Shown here piece after piece: positions 21,070 through 29,981 of a DNA stretch of 64,000 nt. The position numbers were made by a program, and so were the translations under genes. Numbering within the stretch: position 1 is the stretch's first letter; each line of letters begins with the position of its first letter. The notes below the pieces were generated by a model. The model did no database searches. It saw nothing but the letters and a program-made list of their open reading frames with translations, and had not been told where the DNA came from. The DNA comes from Trigonopsis variabilis (lineage: Eukaryota > Ascomycota > Trigonopsidomycetes > Trigonopsidales > Trigonopsidaceae), in assembly GCA_003707065.3 (NCBI GenBank), contig PPXM03000009.1, positions 248,001 to 312,000 on the forward strand, read 5' to 3'.

Positions 21070-22455
21070 TTACTTCTTCTGTTCCTTCTCTTGTTCTTTT
21101 CGAGCAATCTCTGCCATCACCTGCTCAGGGTTAGGAGGGCCTTCCGTCAAAAGCTTGCTCAAAGTCATCTTCTGCTCTGCTTGCAGAAGTGCCTCTCGCT
21201 GCTTCTCTTCGGCCTTGATCGCTTCCTCATTGTCCTTAAGATATTTCAGGAACATTTGATATTGCTGCTGGCCGCGCTCACGAACAATGTCGAGAGGCAT
21301 CTTCGATGCAGCTGATGAAGGGACGCCAGATACAACAGCCAAGAACTTGGACATTCCTTTATTATTCTCGCTCCATTGTTGTCGTAAAATAGCCTCTCTG
21401 TGAGCATATTCATCAGGGACGTACTTTCCTTCGTACGATTTGAGAGCAGGGCGGACGTCGCGTAATCCAGAAGAAGCAATCCACTCCAAAAATGGAATCA
21501 ACTTGATGAGTTCAGCATCATTAGGATTACCATCCCAAGGAGGAATATGGATGGCATTCTCTGGTTGTAAAGAGTAAGCGTTCTCATCACAATCCACGAT
21601 TAGCACCCGGCCTAAATCCCGATTCATGCGAGACAAGTCTTTGACTAAATGACCATTCTCCCAACGAGTGGCTTCTCTAAACAAAGGATAAGTAATAAAA
21701 GCATGATAAGGATCCAGTTTCATGACGATGTTTTCGGCATTAAAAGCATACTGGTTACTAAAGACCACGATTTCGTAATAGAGCGACATATAACCGAGGA
21801 AATAATCCAATCCTGGACGCTTTGCTGTTCGCCATCCATGCTCGCGACTCCATTCACTGTGGATTAAGACGTCCTCCAGGCCAAGGACCAACGTATAAGG
21901 TCGCTGGAATTGCTCTTCAACAGGAGCAGGGAGCAATTCGTCGTAGGCAGGTTCACGATAAAAAGAAAATAATTCGTTGACTCTGGTCTTCAACCGTCCC
22001 CAGAAAGCTTCAGCTGTCCATCCATTAGGAACCTCACTGTGCTCCTTAGCTTCTTGTTCATCCCATTCACGGCCAAAGTATAATCCACCGACAGCGAAAA
22101 CACCAAATAATGACATATAAAATAATCTGGATAATCGATCACGCCTCCTGTCACTACTAGATATATATTGAGCTTTCTTTGCTGTTCCTCGCCAGCGTTC
22201 CTGATCACTCTCAGACTCTTTGGTCTCTGCTCCAATTTCATTCATCACCTTCTCATTTAATAGAGAGGGTGATTCAGGCTGTTTATTTGTTTCGTCTTCC
22301 TTCGATTTGCCTGCATCATTCCCCTTATCTGACACCCTTCTATACTGTAATCGTGGTCCGGAAACCGCCACTCTCACATGATTGCCAGAAAATCCGATTC
22401 GATTGAACAGAATCCTTGCTGGAATCCTGCTTGATGCCCTCATTAGACCCGTCAT
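21070..22455 (-). CDS. TIM50: TIM50, mitochondrial presequence translocase receptor
   Basis: A single exon of 461 aa from the ATG at 22455; the open frame reaches further up but without a Met. Tim50 spans the inner membrane and passes preproteins from TOM to TIM23. Residues 1-40 (MTGLMRASSRIPARILFNRI) are a basic presequence. A membrane helix follows near 125-145 (LSRLFYMSLFGVFAVGGLYF). The FCP1-like domain spans about 200-340: TLVLGLEDVLIHSEW in place of the phosphatase DxDxT, so it is inactive as in all Tim50 proteins, then YEIVVFSNQYAFNAENIV and VLIVDCDENAYSLQPEN. The C-terminal ~90 residues are charged coiled coil rich in Glu, Gln and Lys. Confidence 0.95.
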   Translation of the reverse strand: MTGLMRASSRIPARILFNRIGFSGNHVRVAVSGPRLQYRRVSDKGNDAGKSKEDETNKQPESPSLLNEKVMNEIGAETKESESDQERWRGTAKKAQYISSSDRRRDRLSRLFYMSLFGVFAVGGLYFGREWDEQEAKEHSEVPNGWTAEAFWGRLKTRVNELFSFYREPAYDELLPAPVEEQFQRPYTLVLGLEDVLIHSEWSREHGWRTAKRPGLDYFLGYMSLYYEIVVFSNQYAFNAENIVMKLDPYHAFITYPLFREATRWENGHLVKDLSRMNRDLGRVLIVDCDENAYSLQPENAIHIPPWDGNPNDAELIKLIPFLEWIASSGLRDVRPALKSYEGKYVPDEYAHREAILRQQWSENNKGMSKFLAVVSGVPSSAASKMPLDIVRERGQQQYQMFLKYLKDNEEAIKAEEKQREALLQAEQKMTLSKLLTEGPPNPEQVMAEIARKEQEKEQKK

Positions 22456-22773
22456 ATGATGAAGTAAAGGATCGTGGAGGAAAAATTTCTGTCGTGGCAA
22501 CGGGTCACATGTCTGTCGTCAGTCCAGTTTGATCCGTCGCCAAGGGAGAGAAAAAACCTAGAAAGTTGACACTCGCCCAAATTTGCCTGTAGCCAGATCT
22601 TATAGTTTGTCTGCAGATGAAGCGGGCGAGGAGATAAAAGAGCTGGCTAATTTGAACGTTCTGTCAATATTCATGGCAGTCCTGTCCCGTTGGGCCCGTA
22701 TAGATCAAACAGTTGGCAACTAATTCGTTCATGCCTTGTTTGTCGCGATGAAATGATATTCGATTTCATTCTT
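22456..22773. other. intergenic region TIM50 / KAP120
   Basis: 318 bp between the TIM50 start and the KAP120 stop, both genes on the minus strand; it holds the TIM50 promoter. No gene seen. Confidence 0.45.
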
Positions 22774-25753
22774 CTATTTGAGTATCCGAGCGAGTGTCTC
22801 TGAGGCTTCCTGGGTCAATGGGAGACCCTGGCTCAGGTACTTTTCTAGTTGATTGGAAAGGAAGTCTTTCAGAGGGACCCTAAAGACTATGTCATTTTCC
22901 CGTAATCGCGCCCGTCGGGCACTTTCGGCTGTAGGATTATCTGGATCATCCTCGTTGTCGCTAAAAGAATGATAGATAGCGGCATCACCATCTTCTTCTA
23001 TAACTTCTTCCAGCATGCCCTCCCAAACGGAAACTAATAGTGTCATATGGTTCGTAGCAAGGGAACCTCCTCCAACGAGAAGAAGTGTCAGACCCATGCA
23101 GCCTAGTTTTCTTTGTTTGGGGTGACCCATGTTATCAAACTGTGTCAGTTAGTAGAGACAGTAGGGACTCATTACCTTTGAGAACCAAGCATTGATGAAT
23201 TGATCAATCTCTTGGGGACTGGCTTCTTTCTGAAGGATGTTCAAAACGAACGAAGTATCAGCCAAACAGAGCCTCGATAAGACACAGAGATATTGAACTT
23301 GGCTGATTGGAGACTTGGAGACGTTAGCCATATTGTTCGAAAGTATAGACTTACAGTTCGCTCATTAATTACCGCTCTAACTAAGGCCAGGAGAGGTCCA
23401 GCCGAAAAAAGGGCTTCAGAGACATCTTTAGGAGCAGCTAAAACAACCGAATTCATCACTTTGTAAAGACTTGAAGCTCCTTCAACGTTCAGCTCTCCGA
23501 CGAATTTAGAAAATGTGGTGGCTAGAGCCAACCCGTGATGCTGAATGATCCAAGTGGGAGCCAGTAAAACATAGCTATCTAAGACCTCTAAAGTACTCAG
23601 AAGCATATCTGTGGTGTCTTTCATAGTTTCGACTGCAAAAGAGCTTAGATCCATCAAAGGATCAGAGGCATTGTCGGTGTTGCGAAGGACAGCTTGCCAG
23701 AGAAGATATGCGTCTTCCCCAACATAGACTGATAAAGGAGAGGAAGGATCCACTGCGGCACGAATAAGCGGCAGTGTTAAATTAGCAAATGATGAACATG
23801 CAGTTCCAGCAACGCCGACAAGGACGGTTAGCGTGGTAATGATAGAGGATTTCAAGAGATAGTTTTCTCCACTCAGATCCCAGAGGTTCGGTAATAAATT
23901 TAGAATCTGCTCCGCGGCAGGGCCGATATTAGTACCCAGCCTTTCTGCAAGAACGTTCAAGACGTTTAGAATAGATAGTTTCGACTCCAAAGCCTCAGCT
24001 CCCAACATGAGTTGGACGATATAAGCCAACACTCCCTGGATGAAGGGTTTAAAGTCATCAACACGGAACTCCCATTCATCCACACATGCCTTAAGTGCCT
24101 GTAAGGCAGAAATCTGAACCACGAGATCATTCAACGGATTGGACGGATCCATACAAGCCAGTAATGTGTCATAAAGAATTCTCCTTCTGTCAGGTGAGCA
24201 TTTCACTGATACCCAGTCGGCGATAATCTTGGTAACAGCTCTCCTCACCAAACGATTATCAGAGCGCTGAGGATCTTGATGGGCAATCAAAGGAGCAAAC
24301 ATTTCTTGCATTAGAGTATCGAAATCGACAAATTCAAACAAAAAGCTGCTACAAAGTGCAAAAGCTCTGTAAACAGCTTCCGTCGTTTGAATATCTCCGA
24401 AATCACTCTGGTTGACTCGATTGAACGCTTCCCAAAGTAATGGTCCTAGACGCGTCTTGTTGTATTTGAAGAGGTCCATATACACTCGTTCAGCACATTG
24501 ATGCACATCGATATCCCAGCCTATGTGTTCATCGTCGAATAGGAACTTTTCCGGCTCCTCGTTCCAGACTTCTAAGTCCGATGCGCGGAGACGCATATAA
24601 GACCCAAGAAGAAGATCAGCCAGTTCCACGATAAAATGGTCTACAAACAGACCTGACTTGAATGCTATCACAGCACTCTTAGTTTCTTCGCGTTCTTCGG
24701 GAGTCCTATACTTGAGTACATGTGTTCCATTGGTAAGGCAGATATGAATACACCGCTTCAACAGTATCAAAGCTTGCAAAATAACTCGATCATAATCAGT
24801 CGTGGAGTCAAGGGTGGGTGCCTTATTTTGTAGGAAACGGACATAAGTAGCTATGATCTCAGCTGAATTTGGGGCCAAGATAAAAGATGTAGGTTGTCGA
24901 TCGGCTAGTTCGATATAGAACTTACCCAAGGTGCTAACAAATCGACCCATATACTCGGAATCTGGATCATACTGGTTTAGAAACTTCGAGAGATGGAGAT
25001 GAGCCATCTGGAAAAAGGGAAGGGCTTCTGGGGCCCGATGCACAGTTGGATAAGCGTTGACCATTAATCTTCGAAGTATTTTCAGGCATACTAGAGCCAC
25101 AGCAGGAGATTCCTGATCTCCTGCAGTCCATGCATTGACAGAGTCAAGATATAACGGAGTTATAAAGGCGACTACTTCCGGAGTTTGCGCCTCGACTGCA
25201 TTCCTGGTCCTTCCAACCCGAGCAGTAGATAGGATCTTTGCAATCTGATTAAGAACGTATAAGCTTGTCATCAGCGCGGTATGGTCATGCTGGTTATGGG
25301 CAGATCGGACCAACGCCAAGGTGTCGGTGAAAGCAGTAGGCCAAGCGACCGGGAAATCCATTCTCGCTACTTTTGCAATAGCATATGCATTCTGCCTTGC
25401 TAAATGGCCTTCAGAATGATCAAAAGGATAAAAAAAACGATCCCTAATGACCTTTTTCTCTTCCTCGCTGATTCGATTCTTGGCCGATTTCCTCCAATAT
25501 CTTTCCAATCCATTCTTGAAATAAATGCTGGCAAGCCATCGGATCTCTTTGCTATATCTTCGGTCTTGAAAAATCGTCTATTCATTATCAGTCTCAGACA
25601 TCTCTCGAGATAACTTACCTGGATGCTTGAATAGAAACCTGGCTCATTCTCAAGAGCCTTTAATTGAACTTCAGCTAGCTCCCGCGTTTCTTTACTTGCA
25701 GCATCTTGATTCACTGCCGCTGATAAAAGGGCAACCAGATCTTCAAAGCCCAT
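22774..25753 (-). CDS. KAP120: importin-beta family karyopherin, Kap120/importin-11 type
   Basis: Four exons (25753-25619, 25577-23355, 23313-23176, 23139-22774) give 953 aa; introns are 41, 41 and 36 nt. These karyopherins carry cargo through the nuclear pore with RanGTP; yeast Kap120 also works in 60S export. The N-terminal region has the importin pattern: LKALENEPGFYSSIQ, then, restored by splicing, IRWLASIYFKNGLERYWRK, which is typical of importin-11. The rest is alpha-solenoid of HEAT-like repeats, and an acidic stretch (SFSDNEDDPDNP) lies near the C-terminus. The ATG at 25753 was chosen since the frame upstream has only a non-ATG codon. The paralogue choice (Kap120 or another) is less sure than the superfamily. 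Confidence 0.88.
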
Positions 25754-26882
25754 AGCAGTTAGATTTATCTCCAAGAATTAAGTTCTATTTTAAAAGAAAC
25801 CAAAATTTCGATCAATCGCTTTCTCTCGGCTCTTGGGTCAGTCGGATCTTTTCTTGAGTCGTTTTAGGTCGTTACAATATTTAGCCCAGTTTGGGAGCTC
25901 AGGTTTTCAGGGCAATGTGGCTTGAAGACTGTAAAGGTGCGGTGGGAAAAAGCTTAGGAGATAATTTATGATATTGGTTCTGAGATGATTTTTTAGCAAG
26001 TCAGATGGTAAGGGTGGGAATAAATAAAAAAATTGGCTTTATCGACAAATGTGAGGCTACTGTAATTTCGTTTCAAGTACGTTGACAAATTCTTTGAGGG
26101 AATGAAGAGATCAGAGGGTTCAGAACACATGAATGAGTTGGAAGATTTGAGCTACTAGGATAGCTGAAATGCCCTTTTTTGCTCTATGAGCATCTAGTCT
26201 TTGGACAGGTCAGCCATGATACCCTGCTTGAAGTAATGACGCGTGAATCCCATGGAATAATACTCCGATAATAAGTTGAAGTCTTCTCATACGATATGTC
26301 TACTTCTGGCTGAACTCGCAATCAATCCATTGGGTGTTTCCGATGCAAGGAAGAAGATTGAATTCACCCAACGAGTGTAGTAATAAGACATTGTCATTCT
26401 TAACTCTCACGATTGGCGTCACTCTTGGTCGAGCCTTGCACGAATGTCAAGTAAAGAATATTCATATTGTTCATTCCATCTTCTGTCGTAGTTGAGGAAA
26501 AAGAGGCAGCATTTCTTTGTTTCAGATGCCGCATTCTTCAAATTTACGCACGAGGTGCTTTCTCATTTTCCCCCCATCCTAAGTCAGTGTCGCAGAAACC
26601 TATTTCACTATTGCCAGCTGCTATCGGAGTCAAACTGCTGCCGAAGTTCTGATGATGGTTGCTACGAAGTCATGTGCAAGGCCGACTTGTATTCGGGAAA
26701 ACACATCTCTCGCCTGGTGAAGTTGTCTTGGTCTAGTTGGAAAGGTATTGATGAATGTGATAAGAACCTGTATTAATGGAAGTGAATGTTATAACAAGGC
26801 TCTAGAGACTCGAGATTTTCTTAAAGAGTTGGCAAGCCTTTTTAATACTTGGGGCACTTGCGCATTATATCGCTTGGAATCG
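25754..26882. promoter_or_regulatory. divergent region KAP120 / PEX2
   Basis: 1129 bp between divergent genes, long for this window. It should hold both promoters and any 5' exon of PEX2. An in-frame ATG at 26751 could lengthen PEX2 by 44 residues. Other open frames (26467-26652, 26492-26776) have no recognisable product. No RNA gene seen. Confidence 0.4.
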
Positions 26883-28070
26883 ATGAGTTCTCTTCTCAAT
26901 AAGATCCTGAACCCATCAGATCGAGACCTGATATGGAAACCAAAACCAAGGGTGGGACAATTAGATGCGGCGATCTTGGACAATGAATTAGTGGAACTTC
27001 TGAACGAGCGATTGATCAAGTCCTTCACATTTATATTTTCTGAAGTTTCTGATGATTACTCAAAGGAACTGGAGGTAATTCTGAAAGCAATTTTGTACAA
27101 GGTGACTGTCTGGGACCATGGAACGACCTATGGAGGTCTTTTACAAAATTTAGTTCTTTGTGACGCTAGGAAACCAGGCCAAGTCTATGCGACGAAGAAT
27201 CAGAAAGCCTTGTATGGGATCTTCACAGTTTTAATCCCCTATATTTGGAAGAAATCGCAAGATCTAGTCACTAGACGACAGTACGGAGACGATGCCGAAA
27301 CTAGCGCGCGATGGGACCGGTTGGGGCGTTTGATTGAAAAGATTGATCTTATGTGGACTTTGGCTGTCACTGGGAACCTGATTGCTTTTTTGGCGACTGG
27401 AAAGTACGCTAATCTATCTCTTCGCTTGCTTAAGCTTCAGCTTCAGACGGCCAATCGGACCCTTGGCCGTCACGTCAGCTTTGAATTTCTCAATCGGCAG
27501 CTGGTTTGGAATGCAGTTACAGAGTTTTTGCTGTTTTTGGTGCCCTTGTTGCACTTGGCCAGACTCCGGCGAAAAATATCACATTGGTTTGGAATCAAAA
27601 GTAGTCAGCAAAAGTTAGATTTTTTGCCTCTTCGGACGTGCGCGATTTGCTATCAACAAAACGATGGCACTCAGGAATGTAACGTGACAAACCCTTACGA
27701 AACGGAATGCGGACACATCTACTGCTTTCTCTGCCTGGAAACAAGTCTCACTGAAAGTGACGGCCAGAGCTGGCCTTGTCTAAGATGCGGTCAGAATGTG
27801 AAGCAAATCCATCCCTGGCTCGATCAAGCAGGACCACAAGTGGAGCTTGTGTCAAAACCTAAAGAGGTGCCTGCACTCGGAATTGATGAATCATCGAGGT
27901 ACAATGAGGTTAAGCCCCCTGTCCATACTCCTGCTTCACCATCATCGACATCATCAAATGAAGACTCAGAGAAAGAATCTCCATCGAGAACGGGAAGTGA
28001 CAATGACGCCTGGGACAGCGAGGATGACAACTTCATTGTAGATGAAGATGGCCAGGATTTTGATCTTTGA
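26883..28070 (+). CDS. PEX2: Peroxin-2, RING E3 ligase of the peroxisomal import machine
   Basis: A single exon of 395 aa from the ATG at 26883. Pex2 forms, with Pex10 and Pex12, the membrane ubiquitin ligase that recycles the import receptor Pex5. The N-terminal signature KPRVGQLDAAILDNELVELL is diagnostic. Membrane helices lie at about 85-235 (with GRLIEKIDLMWTLAVTGNLI and LVPLLHLARL). The RING follows at about 253-300: CAICYQQN, CGHIYCFLCLETSL and WPCLRCGQ give the eight ligands. The C-terminal ~80 residues are acidic and Ser-rich. Starting at 26883 puts the family motif about 20 residues from the end; 26751 is the alternative start. Confidence 0.9.
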   Translation: MSSLLNKILNPSDRDLIWKPKPRVGQLDAAILDNELVELLNERLIKSFTFIFSEVSDDYSKELEVILKAILYKVTVWDHGTTYGGLLQNLVLCDARKPGQVYATKNQKALYGIFTVLIPYIWKKSQDLVTRRQYGDDAETSARWDRLGRLIEKIDLMWTLAVTGNLIAFLATGKYANLSLRLLKLQLQTANRTLGRHVSFEFLNRQLVWNAVTEFLLFLVPLLHLARLRRKISHWFGIKSSQQKLDFLPLRTCAICYQQNDGTQECNVTNPYETECGHIYCFLCLETSLTESDGQSWPCLRCGQNVKQIHPWLDQAGPQVELVSKPKEVPALGIDESSRYNEVKPPVHTPASPSSTSSNEDSEKESPSRTGSDNDAWDSEDDNFIVDEDGQDFDL

Positions 28071-28273
28071 GGCTGGAATTAGCACTCGCTAGATTAGGTC
28101 TGGACACAGACAATTCTCCCAAGTCTTCATTCTTGTGACACAGTCAACCGGCACCTCGCCTGATTGGTCAGTTGTATATTAATTAACGTTCACAGCCACT
28201 ATTTTTGGTAAAAATACCCTTTTACTTTGTGCTCATTCATCTCTCAAGTTTATTTTGATGCGTCCAGCCAGAC

Positions 28274-28280
28274 TATAAAT
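28274..28280 (+). promoter_or_regulatory. possible TATA box of the Ala-rich secreted protein gene
   Basis: TATAAAT, 70 bp before the ATG at 28344, is well placed for a core promoter. The assignment is by position only. Confidence 0.35.
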
Positions 28281-28343
28281 CTCCTCCCTTTTCCCGTCTT
28301 TCAATCCCAATCCAATCGTTTACAACTAAAGTCGCTCATTAAA

Positions 28344-28931
28344 ATGAAATTCTCAACTGCTATTGTTTCTCTCGCCTTGTTGTCTATCGCTTCTGCCTCT
28401 GGTGCTTCTGCTGAAGCCGATGCCAGTGCTGCTGCTCGTGCCCAGGGAAACAGTGCTTCTGCTGAAGCCGATGCCCATGCTGCTGCCCAAGCTGAAGGAG
28501 GCAATGCAGTTGCCCAAGCAGATGCTGCCGCTGCTGCTCAAGCCAAAGGAGGTGAAGCTGCTGCTGAGGCGAATGCCGCTGCTGCTGCTCAAGCCCAGGG
28601 AGGCTCTGCCGAGGCCGCTGCTAAGGCCGATGCTTTTGCCGGCTACAACATTACTGTTACCAAGACTATCCCTTGTCCCGCCTGCCCTGAAGGTGTCACT
28701 GTCATCAAGACCGTTGTCCCCACTGCTAAGGCAGTCTCGACTTCTGTCCGTGCCAAGGGTCCGGGTGCTTCTGCTGCTGCTACTGCTTCTGCTAAAGCTG
28801 GTGGCTCTGGCACTCAAGAGCATCGCAATGCCACTGGTTCCCAACCCAAGGCTTACACTGGCGGTGCAGCTGCGAACTCTGCCTATGGATATGCGCTCGG
28901 AGCAGCCGTTGTTGGGTGCCTTTTGTTTTAA
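28344..28931 (+). CDS. Ala-rich secreted, probably GPI-anchored wall protein
   Basis: A single exon of 195 aa. A signal peptide is clear (MKFSTAIVSLALLSIASASG). Residues about 22-95 are four imperfect repeats of 15-17 aa with the pattern A-E/Q-A-D/N-A-x-A-A-A-x-A-x-G-G. A Cys-pair motif follows, KTIPCPACPEGVTVIKTVVP, which recurs in the protease gene 1 kb downstream. A Gly/Ala/Ser linker and a hydrophobic end (YGYALGAAVVGCLLF) look like a GPI-attachment signal. No enzymatic domain is seen. It is likely a cell-surface structural protein; the function is unknown. Base composition is strongly GCT-biased because of the Ala codons. Confidence 0.75.
   Translation: MKFSTAIVSLALLSIASASGASAEADASAAARAQGNSASAEADAHAAAQAEGGNAVAQADAAAAAQAKGGEAAAEANAAAAAQAQGGSAEAAAKADAFAGYNITVTKTIPCPACPEGVTVIKTVVPTAKAVSTSVRAKGPGASAAATASAKAGGSGTQEHRNATGSQPKAYTGGAAANSAYGYALGAAVVGCLLF
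28405..28640 (+). repeat. tandem Ala-rich coding repeats
   Basis: About four units of 45-51 bp encode the AEADAxAAAQAxGG repeat. Units differ at several positions, so they are not fresh copies. Confidence 0.65.
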
Positions 28932-29981
28932 CTGTCTGACGGAACTTTATATTAGTTATTGAATAGAGCATACTGTCTGGCTTGTGTTTATACCAACTCA
29001 TAGTATTTATTATTTCCGTAGATTATTCAATTGCGCAATCAAATTGTCAGAACCACATCAGCTCACTAAAGATTTTCACTGACTCGAGCGATACGACCTC
29101 GGGTGTAAGCTGATATCTAAGTTTGCCCACATTCTGGCCAACCTTAGACATAACTCGTCACGAATTGCGCTCATTTTCGAGCTGCGGAACCATTTTCCGT
29201 CCTCAAAAGCGTGATCTCTCTGGTACAGCCGCCGTATTATCCTGATTCGGATCTGGATCTGTAAAATCGGATCATTTCCCACGGGGATTGGGCCGGGCAA
29301 TGGCATTGATCTCCGACAATGAATGATCCAAGCCGATCTTACCGGTTAATTGGTATGAAACGAGACATTTATTGGATCATTGGTTATCGTGCCAATACTT
29401 TCAACTGTCGATAACATGTCCGAGTTAGGACTGAACCAACTCAGGCGGTTGGATAGTGCCAAAACCTTCATACAGCTCGAAAGTGTGTCGATACTAGTAC
29501 AAAAATTTCCCAACTATGCTGATTAATTACGCAACATTAGACTAGTTAAGACATACTAATATTTTTTATTTATCTCTCGTTCAGTATAGGTTTACCATTC
29601 TCGAGTTGAGTGATGTAGAGCTTCACCTTATGGGTGATGTCATGAACAATGCCCTCAGGCGATCCCTTGTCTATCGGTTTTCGTCCCAATCAGGTACCAA
29701 CCATTCAGACTGACAGGTGACGGATTACCATATCAGGAAGTTACCCTGCCGGAAATATTCCCAGATTGGAAAGTGCTGGATGCTACGCGGCTGCGGGCTC
29801 AACGCTATGTCGGTCGATCGTCGAGAGGAGGCTGGTTAGACTATAAAGTAGGAAAGTTAAACCAGCCTTTCCAAACGTACCACTCACACTCTCTTTGAAT
29901 TTTTCTATTTATAATTGAACCAACCTCTTACATTCCCTTTTCTAAAAACTCTTCGCCTGGATTATTGGTACTTACTCTCAA
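28932..29981. promoter_or_regulatory. long upstream region of the aspartic protease gene
   Basis: 1050 bp between two genes on the same strand. A TATAAAG at 29842-29848 lies 134-140 bp before the protease ATG, followed by a pyrimidine-rich leader. No gene is recognised; the long upstream region fits a regulated surface-protein gene. Confidence 0.4.

Noticed and set aside
28363-28962. A 199-codon Leu/Pro-rich frame over the Ala-rich gene, and others on its opposite strand
   Set aside because: They are shadow frames of GCT-rich Ala codons; only the main frame has a signal peptide and a wall-protein layout.
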